This document shows, in pieces, positions 48,681-61,436 of a stretch of 64,000 bases of DNA. Under the pieces are notes generated by a model that was given only the letters and a program-made list of their open reading frames with translations, ran no database searches and was not told the DNA's origin. The stretch spans positions 12,668,045-12,732,044 of the forward strand of contig NW_004955472.1 of NCBI RefSeq assembly GCF_000276665.1, given 5' to 3'. Positions within the stretch are counted from its first letter, which is position 1. The number at the start of each line of letters is the position of its first letter. The position numbers and the translations under genes were made by a program. This stretch comes from Chinchilla lanigera. Its lineage: Eukaryota; Chordata; Mammalia; Rodentia; Chinchillidae.

Positions 48681-49434
48681 GCTTCTTTTTGGAGAAGCAT
48701 AAAGAATAATTAATGACAGCATGACCTTTCAGAAAAGCTTCAAAATTCAATTTCTGTACACATTAGAACTGTGTCCTTTGAAAAGATCACCAAAGATATC
48801 CACACTGCCTGTGTACAGTTCCATTCTTTTCCACAGACTACTTCTACTGTCTTGCTTCTTGTCAGAGGCTCACGGAAAGAAGCGTGCCTTGTCTCTTTCC
48901 TTTGTATTTCACAGCTCCAAATTCCCTATCTGCCAGTAAATCAATGGCCTGAGCCTAGTGTTTTCTAACTTCTTTAAGGGGAAAAACATCCAGGGGTCAA
49001 GATGCTTTTAAGAGAACATCATGAATTGTTGCTATGATAACGTTATATATTATAGACAAATCAGAGACCATCTTGAGAAAGCCAAGAGAATCACTGTCTC
49101 TACTAATGATTTGAGACAAATTTTTGTTGGAAAATGTTTTCAGTTTAGAAAACCATTTCTTTTTGGATATGAATTGGGAAATACCTGCTGTTATTTAATT
49201 TTAGCAGCAAATAATCTAGCTTCAACTTGTAAAACATGTGTTCCATTGAATCTGAGAACCAAGAATCTTACTGGTTTTTCCTGACAAACAACATGACAAA
49301 TTGTCTAATATAAATTCACATGTAGCATTTTTAAACTTTCAGAAAATTTATCACTATTTTTCCTATTTAAAAAGTATTTGTACCTGTATTTATATCTCAG
49401 TAAATTATAAAATGTTTTGATCTACCAACCCTTT
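48681..49434. other. Unannotated sequence
   Basis: Short ORFs only, nothing recognised. Confidence 0.5.
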
Positions 49435-49535
49435 TTAGCTTTTTTATTTTTAGTAGTGCTAAAGGTTGAACCCAAGGTTTCATGCCTGGTAGGCAGGTGC
49501 TTGACTACAGAATTACAACCCCAGCTTCTATCATC
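49435..49535 (-). mobile_element. Diverged ID-like SINE (antisense)
   Basis: 'tagtagtgctaaaggttgaa', 'cccaaggtttcatgcctggt', 'aggcaggtgcttgactacag' and 'aattacaaccccagc' give a degraded antisense ID-like element, clearly older than the others. Confidence 0.65.
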
Positions 49536-51599
49536 CCTCCTTGAATGCCCTCAGGTTCCTTCCACCTATCTACCCCACTACACACATAGTTGTTCTTTTC
49601 ACAGCAGTGTGTGATTTTGCGCAGAATGACCAAATATGTCAGCTGTGAAATAGACATGAATTAGAGATAGAAAACTTCAGTTTTGGTAAAATCTAAGCTT
49701 AAGACCTGTAGTTTTCTGGCTTGTACTTTCCTTTGAAGGAGTTGCTGTCTTTCATTTACAATCTGGGATGTGGCTATGAGTTACGATTCAAAATTACATC
49801 TTTTTAAAAATTTCACTTTTTGAAAGTCCACTTTTTTAAGAGTCTACTTTTAAAAAAGCAATATCCACTATTTAAAAAGCAAAATAGCATGTAATATTCA
49901 ATACTTTGTGTCTCAACTCCTCTGTTTGTGTCTCACTCCTACATAATAGCTAATTGGCAACCATTTCAAGTGTCTGTTTCTCCTCCTCTATTATATAAAA
50001 TATTTTAAATGCAGTTTTCTTCCTATTACATAAGTTTATAAGTTGGTGATTCAAAAAAGAAAATAATTCTGAGGACCTGATGAAGTGATATAACTAAGTA
50101 TTCTTAAAATTTATCAGGATTCCTTCAGCCAGGAGTTGAGCAATTTCAGGGTGCTCTTAATATTGTTTTGGAGGGACGAGATGAGTAGGAAGAAGCGCAG
50201 TTCATACTCACAAGGCAGATGAATGGTTTCATTATATAACCTGACTGTATCTATTGCACAGTCATGGTAACAAAGGGGACATTTGTTTTTGAGTGTAAAG
50301 ATTTTGTTAAGAACTTGTTCCTGCCCCAGAAAGGAGAACTGTCACCACACAAGATGCTTATCAAAACACTGACATCTTTCAACTAGCTCAACTCATGCCC
50401 CAGTTGCTACCGGTTTTGGGGTGTGTATTACCTTTTTTAAGCCATCTTCTACTGATTTTCAAGAAAGGCCACTCTGAGCAGCAGTCTCTAGGTTCCATGC
50501 TTTAGAATGACTTCTTTCTTCTTGCATTTATATGTGATGGGAGACAGCACTGATTAGGTTTCCTGGCTTTCTAGGCTAGTCAAAGTGAAGCCTGACACAA
50601 ATAAATAAAGTCAGGGGAGAGTACCCTCAGGAAGTTAATGATGAAGGTAAATTGGTCCAATGTTAGTATAATTAAGCCCGGAAAAAACAATTAAATTTAA
50701 GTAAATCTGTTCAATGCTTTTCCCTCTACAACTCCAATCACAGAATTTCTGTCTTTATAAAGTATTTTATAGATCTATTATTCCATTATTAAGATTTTTA
50801 AAAGTAGCTCTATGTTGTGGTTAAGTCTTGTTTGTTTAGAATACCTTGTTTATTTGATGCAATATTTCTTTGTTCACAAGAGTACTTATACCTTGCATTC
50901 AGATTAACTTGAGTTCCTGGCATGGCAGTCTATAGGTCATTTGGATAGGCTCGACTGATCTTCTGATAACACTTGTACCAATCTCTGCATTTTCTCTGAC
51001 CATTTTAGGTCATAGCCTCCACATTAGTCATCCTTCATGACGACTGCTGGCTCAGGAAAATGTGTGGCCAGGTAGTTAGACTTCGTTGCTCAGCAAACTC
51101 ATTAATCTCTGGACCAGGTCAGGTAGCAATCTTCATATCTGATTTCTAGTGATTACGCAAGGTGTGCTGCATTGATTTTAGACAACTGTGTCACTAAGTA
51201 ATTGCCTAGAGCCTTGAAAAATGTAGACTAGATTAAGAAGGCAAAGGGCAAAGATTCTAGCTCTTCAGTATTTTATAGTATTTTGGTTTATTTTTTTTTC
51301 TTTGCTCCACCAAGAAGTGAAACCAACCGAGCTCTTTCTTCAAGCTCAGAAAAATGAATCCCAAATGTGAAAAGCATGTGAAGTTACAGTGATTTCTCTG
51401 GTGTTTCTTTTAATCCCTCAAATGTTTATTCAGGAAAAGCAGAAGTGACAAGGCTAAAAAGGACATTGATATCAGAAGCCCAGTGGAATGGAGTTGAGTT
51501 CTCCAAAAAAGAATTTCTTATTATCAAGAAAAAATGAACATGAGTTGGGGATGGGGTAGAATGGGACTCCCAAAAGGCAGGAAATAAACAAATGATAAA
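49536..51599. other. Unannotated sequence
   Basis: About 2 kb of mostly unique-looking sequence. No gene or confident repeat. Confidence 0.5.
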
Positions 51600-51770
51600 T
51601 TACTAATGTTAGGTAATTTAGAGATGTTATTTAATTCTTACAATTACTCTGCAAGGTCACTATCAGTATGCCTGTTCTATAAAAACAGTGTTACTAAAGC
51701 TAACCGATTCTCCAAGTGCTGGGAGGTTGGATTTCAAATCCAATGTTAAATACAGAATCTATGTAAAACA
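51600..51770 (-). repeat. MIR SINE fragment
   Basis: 'ttatttaattcttacaatta', 'ctctgcaaggtcactatcag', 'ttctataaaaacagtgttac' and 'gctgggaggttggatttcaa' give the antisense MIR order. Confidence 0.65.
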
Positions 51771-52219
51771 TAGAATCTTTCTAGTCCCTCATTTTTGTTT
51801 CAAAGAATAAACACAACATTCATACCAATGTAAAGTTGACTACATCCCAGTGAAATGTTTCCTAATTTGTATTAGCATGATATAAGTGGTTTCTACCCAC
51901 ATTCTCCCAATATTTTTAGGTGAGAAAGATAAAGTTAATTAAGACTGCATATTATCAAGAGAAATTAAAAATATATATATTCACTCACATCATCTAGCCT
52001 GCTGACATTAAAAGTGTCCAGAACCTTGGTTGAAAAGCTTTTGTGACACCCAGCACCCCTACCACCATCACATTGTCTTAAAGCTCGGTTCAAGCCTTCT
52101 TTCCAATCTGTGATATTTACATAGTTTCTTGAGCTGACGTAAGAATTTCAGGATACTCCCCTACCAGGTACTGAAAAAGATTTACAGGTCTATGTGCCAA
52201 ACAGGGTGATAACACTTTA
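51771..52219. other. Unannotated sequence
   Basis: Nothing recognised. Confidence 0.5.
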
Positions 52220-52390
52220 TTACTTGCAACTCACTGCTTTGTATGAGGTAGACCTTTTTATTTCAGTGTTGCTGATGAAGCAATGAACTCCTAGTTTTCA
52301 AAGATTCATTCACTTTCACCTAGCTAGTAAATTACAGAGCTAGAACTTGAGCCTATGTACATCTTGATTCTACAACTATTCTCTTCCTTG
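52220..52390 (-). repeat. MIR SINE fragment
   Basis: 'tgtatgaggtagaccttttt', 'cactttcacctagctagtaa' and 'attacagagctagaacttga' match the antisense MIR core and its 'caaggtcacacagctagtaa' segment. Confidence 0.7.
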
Positions 52391-52599
52391 TGTCATGGCC
52401 CCTCTGGGTGATATGTGTACTTTTATTGTTTACAGTGGCATTTTATAGAGCACCAAAAAATGAGAAGTATCAAAGGAGAATGATGATACCTTAGAGTCAC
52501 AGGGAGCTGGGTAATAATTCTGTGCACAGTTTGATTGTCTTTGTTGGGTTTGGCTATTAATACCATCTAGTAGCATTTTTCAAATATTTTATTTTTTAA

Positions 52600-54400
52600 T
52601 TCTTTAATTTCTTTTCGGTTCTTATTGTTTAATTTTCATTTCTCTTATATGTTTTTTCCTGATATCCTCTCTATCCTTGAATATATGGAGTGTATTTATA
52701 ATAGCTGTTTGAATATTGTGTTCTGCTAGTTTCATCAGTTCTTTTTCAGTTTATATTAACTAATTTTCTTCTGATTGTAGGTCGTGTGTCTGTATTATGT
52801 GAATAGTTGTTTTGATTGAATACCAGACATTCAAGAAGTTCTGATTTTTGTGTTTCTACATTCTATATTTTACTGAATTTAAAAGAGGTCCACATATCTT
52901 TACTTTGGGACTAATTTAGCTGCATGTTTAAAAGTTGACCCTCCTGGGACCTTTACCAAATGTTTTGTCTAGCAATGTCTCTTCCTTGTGATTGTTAAAA
53001 CTTGAACGATTCTCAGCTTTGAATGTGCTCTCGAATGTTTGGCTTACAGTTCCCCAGGAATTTTTCTTCCTTGAGTAGCTGCACTTGCTTGGACAATGGG
53101 GGCGGTTTTCCTGATGCACATTTTGTGTTGGTTTGGGGCTTATTTCTGCAAGGGGAGAAACAATATAATAGAGCACACACAGTTTATATGATTATTTATA
53201 ATAGTCACCCAAAGAATGATATGCAAGAAAGTGCAAGAAATCTGTCCACACACTAAGACCAAGGAATCCAGCTGAGAGCCTGGATCCCACAGAAATGTCC
53301 TGCATGAGTCTAGCAGAAGACCTAGAGCTCACAACAATGCCTCCCAGGAGTCCACCTGGAGGCCTAAAGCCCATAACAGTATCTCATGCAGCCTGTTTCA
53401 CGGATCTGCTATGAAGGCCCAGAGGTCAGTGGTGGAATCTGGGAAGTCTGTACAGCAGAATGAAGGATTTGTGCTAGCAGGCTGAGGGATTTGCACTGGA
53501 GCCAGGAAGCGACGCTCAGAAGAACCAGAGCTCCCCTGAAATATACCACAGCCATACTCAGCAACAGTGAGGTCCCAAGCTCCTCTGATGATCAAGACGG
53601 CCAAGTTTCTATCAGGGAAACGAATGCAGCAAGCTTCTCCAGGAGACTGGCAGTGCACCATCTTCCCTTCCGGGCAAGAAGCAGTGCTCAAAGTGAGGAT
53701 GAGAGCTCCCCCAAAGCCACTCTCAGTGTCAACAAGGTCCTGAGCTTCTCAGAGGATGAAAACAACCAAATTCATCAGGAAAGTCAGCATGACGAGATCC
53801 TCCAAGACAGTCAACAGCTCCTTACAGCTTCTACCAGCTCCCAGCAGCCCCTCTCAGCTCCCATCAGCGTTTCTCCACTCCCAAAAGCCTGGCCTCTTCT
53901 CCATTCTGCCTCTTATGCTGCTGGCAATAATCCCCAGTTGGGCCTTCCACACCCAGCACCACGCTTACACAGTTCAGCTGGGGGTTATAAGTTGACCATC
54001 AGATGTCAATTCACTACAACATACATGTAACTATTTACCAAAGACCTGAAGAGATATAAAAATTCCCGGAACTCTTTCTGTAGGTAGGTCTCTCCTTTTG
54101 TGTAGTCTGTCCTGCACATTCTAGTTGTTTTGGCCTCCTCAAGCTCTCATCTCTGTTTCTTAACTCAGCAGATTATCCTGGGAGGTTTGCCTCTCCAAAA
54201 CACAGTCTAATAATTGTCCCCAGGCAGAAAACCTCACTTTTTTCTATCTCTGAGGAATTACTGCCTTGAACTTCCTATTATCCAATAGCTGAAAATAGTT
54301 GTTTATTTTGTCTAGCTTTCTAATTGTTTATAATGGGAGAGGAATTCTTGACCCTGTCAGTTCCTTGTGACCAGAAGTAGAAAGCCCAGCTGACTGGTTT
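52600..54400. repeat. Ancient L1-class repeat, probably with inserted or rearranged middle
   Basis: The left end ('tccttgaatatatggagtgt', 'atttataatagctgtttgaa', 'gattgaataccagacattca') and the right end ('ataatgggagaggaattctt', 'gaccagaagtagaaagccca') look like parts of one ancient mammalian L1M-class 3' region. The middle part (about 53,170-54,060) is less AT-rich and contains repeated 'gcctggagcc/cacaa' type phrases. Family and orientation are uncertain; this is pattern memory without a library search. Confidence 0.4.
53491..54030 (+). other. Unrecognised 179-codon ORF, probably not a gene
   Basis: This is the longest ORF in the window free of N. The predicted product is rich in Ser, Gln and Pro, with acidic 'SEDE' patches and no domain, signal peptide or membrane segment that I recognise. 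It lies within sequence that appears repeat-derived, has no CpG-rich promoter nearby and overlaps a second open frame at 53,756-53,995. A chance ORF in GC-richer repeat DNA is the simplest reading. A lineage-specific coding sequence cannot be excluded. Confidence 0.3.
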
Positions 54401-54569
54401 GGAAATGTATTGAAGTTTTCTAAATCACAGTGTGTATTAGTGTGTGTGTATTTGTGCATGTGTGTATTTTCATTTTTAAAGCATTCTTATAAGACCTACT
54501 TCTCAATAACATAAGGATTAGAAATAATATTAAATTTATCCTCCTAATAACATACACAACATGTGGATG

Positions 54570-54715
54570 CAACATGATAGTGTCTCAGTTTCCTTATTTG
54601 TACTGTAGAGATGATAGGGTAATTGTATAGATTAAATAGGGCAATTGTGTAGATTAAATAAATTAATATTTGTAATTCCTTTAGGCTAATGCTTAGGACA
54701 TAGAAGTTTCAGTGT
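54570..54715 (+). repeat. MIR SINE with an internal duplication
   Basis: 'gtctcagtttccttatttgt' and the 3' part 'ggctaatgcttaggacatag' mark a sense MIR. Within it a 24-base unit containing 'attgtatagattaaatag' is repeated with two changes (about 54,618-54,662). Confidence 0.7.
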
Positions 54716-55744
54716 TGCTTGAGTGCATAATTGTGGACAGTCTGGGGTATATCTATCACCAGAGAGAAAATCATGTTCTCATTAATCAATAATAAACACA
54801 CATGTTGTTAGACAATATGCAAACTATTTCTAATTTTTCCAAAGAAGACACTTTTCAATCCAGGAGAATCTACCTGAAATGGTTGTCCAGAGTTTCATAT
54901 CTCTGATCCCCTCCTTTCATTTTCTCTATTTTAACCCCTCTTGCCTTCCCTGCCAAATTTCCTGGTTTACCCAGACCACATGATAAAGTCTCCTCAGATG
55001 ATGACCATGCTTACACACATATTTCAAAAACATTGATGTACCTTTTATCATTCATCTTTCAAAAACTTGGATCTTTTAATTTGGTCAGAATGGAGCATCT
55101 ACAAGACAAATCTTTCTCTTGATATCTAGGTCACTTCTAATATAATTTGATGTGCTGTCACAGCAACAGTCTCTATTGTATTACTATATTTTATTTTTAA
55201 AATTTTGCTAAGGGTTGGAAGGAAGATAGAAGAAAGAAACAATGGAGACCAAATACATACAGCTCTTTCAGAACTGTCTAAACATGGTATACACTGAGTA
55301 AGTGGTGACTGTTATTTGATATTGCCACTTGAGTGGGTAGAAAAGTGATTTTTATCTAACAAAATTTAACACTAAGAATAAAGAAAGTAGGAAATCAGTT
55401 GTTAAATATGATCAAAGAATTGTGGGAGGACTAAATTATTTTTGAGCTTAATCATGTATGTACAATCCAAACATAGATACTGCAGTGTAATACTCCCACT
55501 GCTTTCTAATTAATATGTTAAAACTTGTTTCATTGTCATTAGTTAAATCCAACCTGCACCCTGGATAGACTGCACCTTTTCTGTTTGTTCAGATCAAGGT
55601 GAGTTGATGCTTTTATTAACTTAAAGTCACCAGTCATAAAACCAGGTCTCTAATTCTGTTCTCAACCCTCTCTAACCTTCAGTATTGTTCTCTAAATCTT
55701 CTCCCTTCTTTTCAAATCTAAAGTATCTCTCTTTCCCCATTTAA
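54716..55744. other. Unannotated sequence
   Basis: AT-rich, no gene recognised. Confidence 0.5.
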
Positions 55745-56075
55745 TAAATTTGTTTATAATCCAACATTTATTGACTGCTATATTCTGGACTAGGAATGCA
55801 GTGTGCGAAGCTATGTGGTTGCAGTGTGAGCAAAACACAGACTTAGCTAGTGTTCTCCGAAGGAAGACAGAGACATTAACAATCAAGCAGTCACAAATCT
55901 TACAAATATGGACTGTGATGACAGCTACCAAGGGAGCTGTAAATGATATTAAAAGCTTATGAACCTTATGAAGAGCAGCTGGATTGGGAGACAAGATGGA
56001 GCTTCAGGAGAAATGAAATATCATGTGCCAGGATAAATGTCCTCAAGGATGGCCTTTCAGGTGATCTAGCCTCTG
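55745..56075 (-). repeat. L2 LINE 3' end (antisense)
   Basis: 'ccaacatttattgactgcta', 'gtgagcaaaacacagactta', 'agacattaacaatcaagcag' and 'gatggcctttcaggtgatct' follow the antisense L2 3' end. The ORFs of 70 and 100 codons on opposite strands here are therefore repeat-derived. Confidence 0.65.
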
Positions 56076-57493
56076 CTTCACCAAGAAAGTAATAGAAACC
56101 ATCAGAATGAAACTCAATTTCCTTGTCTAAACCTGTACTCTAATCTGCATGGATCCTATTTCTCTTCCTTCCTGTTACAGAGCCTAAGTGCTCTAGTTTT
56201 CTCTCTCTATCTGTTTCCTTCTGCCTCTCCTCCCTTTCATTCTGAAGTAATCACAGAAGTTGCAAATGTAGAAGACAAAATCTTGTTTTTGAATGTATTT
56301 TAGAATAAGTTGCTGACGTGACTCTACTTGCATACATACATGTGTATTTCCTACCAATAGAGAAACCTTGCCCTGAAATTAATACAATCACCAAAACTCA
56401 GAGATTAACATTGGCACCGTGTAATATTCAGTTTTTATACTTATATGTGTCAGTTATCCCAATAATATCCTTGATAGGAAGTGAATCCTGTTCAAAATCA
56501 GTTTTTATTCAGTTGTCATATTCTTTAGTTTTGTAGTCTAGGATAATTGTGTGGTCTTTCTTGACTTCTAAGACCTTAATAGATTGCAGGGGAGTTGTTT
56601 TGCAGGTTGCTTCTCCTGAGTCTACTCAGGCTCTGACTTCCACATCAGCTCTCCCCTTTGGTGCCCTACTCACTCTTCTCATCTCTGGTAGCCCATACCA
56701 TGTCCTTTCTTGATATGGACATGCAGCTTGTGCCATCTTAAGTCCAGCAATGTGGGCTCCTGCTCCTTCCAATCTAGTGCTTGCTTTTTACTGCCCACCT
56801 CTAAATTAATTTTAGGGCTGAATTGTTGAGGAAGGGAAAGCCAAAATTAAATGTCATTAATATGGTTAAGTGTTTTCAAATTTGTACTTGAAATTGTGTT
56901 GAGAACACTGGGACCAATGACAATGCCTAAAATAGTTCCTGAAGGCAGAGGAAATTGAGGTACAAATTAGCTTACACTGGGGCTAGATGTGGCATGCTGG
57001 AGAGTCTAGCTAGAAGCACAAGACCTAAGATTGGACCAAGTACCCAAAAACGGAGAGGAAGATGATAGAGAGTGGATGGCCAGGAAGTAATACATGCCTG
57101 TTAGAATAGTTCAGGCAAGAAAGTGGAATATTTAACAATACTAACCAGATAGTATGTTAATATGAGTCAGAGAGATTTAGTGATCTTAGGTGTACGAGAA
57201 CAATTCATCTGATCTGAATAATAATATGTTGCTGGTCACAGGGTCACCCTTAGATGCCATGAACTTGTGATTTCACTTGCCAACAATGAGGCTCATACTG
57301 TGGTTTATGTAAGTAATGTTATGTTGTCATCCTTTGGTAGAATTTAAAATGACTTCCTCACTAACTAGAACTATTTTGGTATGCTTTAAACAGAGAAAGT
57401 ATCACAATTTTAATTACAGCATTACATTTTTTAGATTGACAGTAATGATAAATAATTATGGAATATATAAAATGTAAACATACAATGATTTCA
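56076..57493. other. Unannotated sequence
   Basis: No gene supported. Confidence 0.5.
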
Positions 57494-57631
57494 TTTATTT
57501 ATTTATTTAGTTAGTTAGTTTTTGAGATAGGGTTTCACTGTGCAGTTCAGGCTGGCCTTGAACCTACAAAGATCCTCCTGCCTTAGCTTCTTGGGTCCTG
57601 GGATTATAAGCGTGCACCACCAGGCCCAGCC
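57494..57631 (-). mobile_element. B1 SINE (antisense)
   Basis: A TTTA/TTAG-rich lead (degenerate tail) precedes 'tttttgagatagggtttcac', 'caggctggccttgaacctac', 'ctgggattataagcgtgcac' and 'accaggcccagcc'. Less diverged than the copy at 1,240. Confidence 0.92.
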
Positions 57632-58799
57632 ACAATAATTTTAAAAGTCACTGAAAAACTCATTCTGTTTGTCTCAAAGTCAAATACCATTAGACCTTTG
57701 TGTTTTTTAAAAAAACTTCATCATAGTCAGTTATGCTTAACATTTAGCCCTTTTCTTCATCATCATAACACATTTCCATTGGTTTTTATCTAGTACAATG
57801 TAAGCATGAAGTGAATTCCCTTAGTACCAGCCTTAGGTTTAGAAAAGAGGGACACATGCTCTAGGCCTTGCCCTTTAAAAGCTCTTAATGCCAGACATGA
57901 CCCTTTACATGCATATGTATGGGCACAAAGACATATACATTCAACATTTTTCCCTAGTACTCATGTTGCTTAAAATCTGGTACATATAACCCACATATGA
58001 TCTGAAAACTAAATACGCATGTTCCTTAGGTATCAGGGAAGCACTTTACATTTCTTTCTCCAGGTCCCCCAAAACAAACAGTAAATGTGCCTAATGTCAT
58101 GAGAAGTCACTGCTATAGAATATGAAAGATATGAGCTGCAGAAGGATGAAGAAAGAATTGTAACTATTTCCTAGGGGGGCACCACGAGCAAAACAGGTAC
58201 TTGCATAGTGTGGTGTCATTTCCCAATCACAGTAGATTCCATTCTCTTGGGTATTATGTGATAACTAGGGATTCTGGAGTTATCCATTAATTAGGATGTC
58301 ATTCAGAGTAGTTGCACATCCTAAGAAATATCTGGAATATGAAATAATTTATTGTATTTTTAAATCTATGTTTACCTATACATAACATGCTCATTATAAA
58401 TATAATAAAAAAATTTTACATTATCATTCAAATGAAATTTGTAAGGTAGAATTACACATTACTTTTATAATAATATTTAATGTTTAGCAGTAAATGAAAG
58501 TTCTAAACTAAAATGCTAAGAAAAACTTCACTTAAATAATTTTGATTAAAATGTATTCATTATAATATGTATTCTGTCTTTCAATACTGGTGCATAGTAT
58601 TGAATTTGTCTTGTGTTTTGAAAATAAACTATTTAAAATTTCCATCATTGATATTATATTTTAAATAAAATATATTCAAAATTTCTAAATGTGTAGTACA
58701 TGTTATAAAATATCTACTATAATATACTTCATTTACTGCAGCAGTTAGAGAAGATTAATGTGATGAGGTAAATAATGAAATATATCCAAAAACACCAAA
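57632..58799. other. Unannotated AT-rich sequence
   Basis: Very AT-rich toward the right. No gene recognised. Confidence 0.5.
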
Positions 58800-59167
58800 T
58801 TCAGTTTCTAGAGATTGAAAACATATCTGTAGTGATAAATGTGCAGAAACTAATAATAGATACTACAGAAGAAAATGCCAATGTCCAATCACACGCTTGT
58901 CATTGAGACAAACATAGAAGTTATCAAAAATAGAGCAAAAGACTAGGAACATTACTAAAGGCATCAGGGAACTGTGCACTAATATTACACACTCAAACCT
59001 ATCTATAGTTGTAGTCCCCCAAGACACTGGAAAGGAGAGATGGAAATAGAAAAATACCGTAAATATAATGCCTAAAACTTTTCCTAATTTGATAAAAATG
59101 ACAGAACCACAGATTAAGGAAACTCCTAGTGAAAGAGACAAAATACAGTTACACTAAAGTGCATCAT

Positions 59168-59597
59168 AATTGCCATGGTTTGGATGTGGTTTATCTCCCA
59201 AGGGTTCCTGGATTGAAGCTTGTTTCCCAGTGAGACAGTATTAAGAGGAGGTAGGACCTTTAAAAGTGGGTACTAAAGCACAATGATAGGATCATTGGTG
59301 GCATTAAGAAAGGTATTAAGTTCTTCTGGATCCCTGTTCTGTTAGCGTTGTAATGAAAAAGAAAGTCTAGGTTCTTCTTGCTCTGTAATGTAATCTCTTG
59401 CCCTGCCATGTAATCTCTCTCTCTTCCACTCACTTGCACAATCGTGGTGCCATCCACTGTGAGTTCTTTGCCAGAACAGATCCAATACTCCTTCCATGCC
59501 TTTGAATCTCCAGCACTGTGAAATAAATAAATCTGATTTCTTGTTAATGTACCTAGCCTCCGGGATTCTGTTATAGAAAACAGTAATGCAATAACCA
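59168..59597 (+). mobile_element. MaLR-like LTR inserted in the old L1
   Basis: It starts 'ttgccatggtttggatgtgg', continues 'gagacagtattaagaggagg', 'taggacctttaaaagtggg', and ends 'tctccagcactgtgaaataa', 'ataaatctgatttcttgtta' and 'gggattctgttatagaaaac'. This is the layout of an ERVL-MaLR LTR with an AATAAA signal. It splits the L1 ORF1 segment between 'gtgcatcata' and 'aaaaatcttaagagcag'. No coding region is present; the overlapping ORFs of 115 and 153 codons are chance. Confidence 0.75.
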
Positions 59598-60126
59598 CAC
59601 TGCACAAAAATGATGATACAGAAAAATCTTAAGAGCAGTAAGGGAAAAGGAGGACATGTTAGGCACAGAGGGATAAAATTGTGAATGACAGCAGTCTTCT
59701 CTGTAGAAATAATGCAATCCAGAAGACAACAGAACAACATCTTCACAATACTGAAGGAAAAAAAATGTATCAACTTAGAATTGTATACCCAGCAAAAATG
59801 CATTTCAAAATTGAAGGCAAGATACTTTCTCAGACAAACAAAAGCTGAGGTTCCTTTTCAGAGGACCGCAACATGAGAAATATTAAAGGAAATTCTTCAA
59901 GAAGGAAAGTGATACTTCATAGACATTTAGATCTATAAAAGTAAGTGAAGAACACCAGAAATAGTAATTATATCAATAAATATGTGGTAATGTGAAATGA
60001 TTAATATGTAAATAGGTTTTCTCATTAAAACCTTTTAATACAGTAAGTTATTTAAGAAAAATAGCAATGCATATGAGGTTTAAAATAAAAATATATGAAA
60101 ACTACAGTACAAAATATGAGGGGAAC

Positions 60127-60210
60127 GGGCTGGGGATTTATCTCAGCGGCACAGTGTCTGCCTGGCAAGTGCCAGGTCCTGATTTTGATTTTCGGTACCA
60201 GGAAAAAAAA
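60127..60210 (+). mobile_element. ID-like SINE inserted in the old L1
   Basis: 'gggctggggatttatctcag' (box A) and 'ctgattttgattttcggtac' (degraded box B) with a short A tail. A 15-bp target-site duplication with one mismatch flanks it (60,112-60,126 and 60,211-60,225). Confidence 0.9.
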
Positions 60211-61357
60211 AAATATGAGAGGAACATAGATCTATACTGTTGAAATATCTTTACACTGTAAGTGGCAGATAATATTATTTGAAGGTAGACTATTACATGA
60301 AACCTTTATTTTGAACCACTGGAAAACCACTATAAAAACAAAGATAAGGCAAAGTAGTATATACAATGAGCTTGTAATGCAAGTAAAGCAGAATAATTAA
60401 AACTAAAACCTATTCAGTCTGAAAAAGGGAATGAAAATAGACAAAAGAGAAAAAGAACGTATAGATAATTAGAACATAAATAGCAAACCTAGCATGTTGG
60501 TAATCATATTAAATGTAATTAGCCTTAACATAAAAAGCAAAGATTGTCATATTGGGTAGAATGTAAGATCCACATATTCTAGATTTTTGAAAACTGTAAA
60601 TTTCAAAACATGGAGAAGTCATCAATATAAGGACACAAAAAAGATATCATGCAAACACCAGTTAAAGCCTGAGTATATTTCAGACAAATTTGATCTCAAA
60701 ATGAGGACTGTTTACGAGGATGAAAAAGGATGTTTCCAAAAAAAGATCATCAAAAGCACATAATAATCATAAATATGCATCTAATGATAGAATTTTAGAA
60801 TACATAAAGCAAAAATTTATGTAACTGAGATGGGAGATAGAAAAATCCAAAATTGCAGTTAAAATTTCAGCTTTCTCACAATAGCTGATAGAACACATTG
60901 AATACCAGAAAGGATGTGGAAAATCTCAACACCACTTTCAACAAGTTAGCCTAATTGACATTCATATAACAGTCCAATAAAAAAGTAGAAAGTAATTCTT
61001 TCAAGTTCACCAGTCAGACTATATTCTGAACTATATCTCAATAAATGTTATAAAATAACTACAACAGATACAAATTATAAATCAATACAAAAAGATACTT
61101 AAAAATGTCCCAAGTATTTAAAAATTAACTTTAGATCAGTATGTCAATTGAATGAAAATCATACAAAAGAAATTCTTGCACACTGTTAGTGGGAATGTAA
61201 ATGAGGATAGCAATTACAGAAACAGTATAGAAATTCCTCAAAAAATTAAAAATAGGATTACCATATGGTCTGACAATCCTACTACTAACTATATGTCCAA
61301 AGGTAATGAAATTAGTCTGTCAAAGAGACATCATTACTCACATCTTTATTACAGTAT

Positions 61358-61436
61358 TTAAAATATTTTTATTAGTACATGTTTGTCATGTATAATGTTC
61401 ACATTTATGATAAGGAATTTGTACCTGTACATAATA
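61358..61436 (-). mobile_element. LINE-1 3' end (antisense), distal part
   Basis: 'atttttattagtacatg' through 'cctgtacataata' is the reverse complement of the L1 3' terminus also seen at 48,600-48,665. The element continues at 62,684 beyond the insert. The junction with the old sense L1 at about 61,357 lies inside ORF2 sequence. Confidence 0.75.

Larger units (their letters stand above)
58800..61357 (+). mobile_element. Old LINE-1, internally deleted and interrupted
   Basis: The left part matches the 3' half of L1 ORF1: 59,620-59,970 includes 'gaatgacagcagtcttctct', 'acccagcaaaaatgcatttc', 'agacaaacaaaagctgaggt' and 'gaaattcttcaagaaggaaa'. 60,640-61,130 matches the ORF2 endonuclease region ('atcatgcaaacaccagttaa', 'agcctaattgacattcatat'). 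61,165-61,357 jumps to the C-terminal end of ORF2 ('actgttagtgggaatgtaaa', 'ccatatggtctgacaatcct'), so most of the reverse transcriptase is missing. No open frame survives. An LTR and a SINE are inserted in it. Confidence 0.8.

Noticed and set aside
59260..59803. Minus-strand ORFs of 115 and 153 codons
   Set aside because: They run across the LTR/L1 boundary, so they cannot be a conserved gene.
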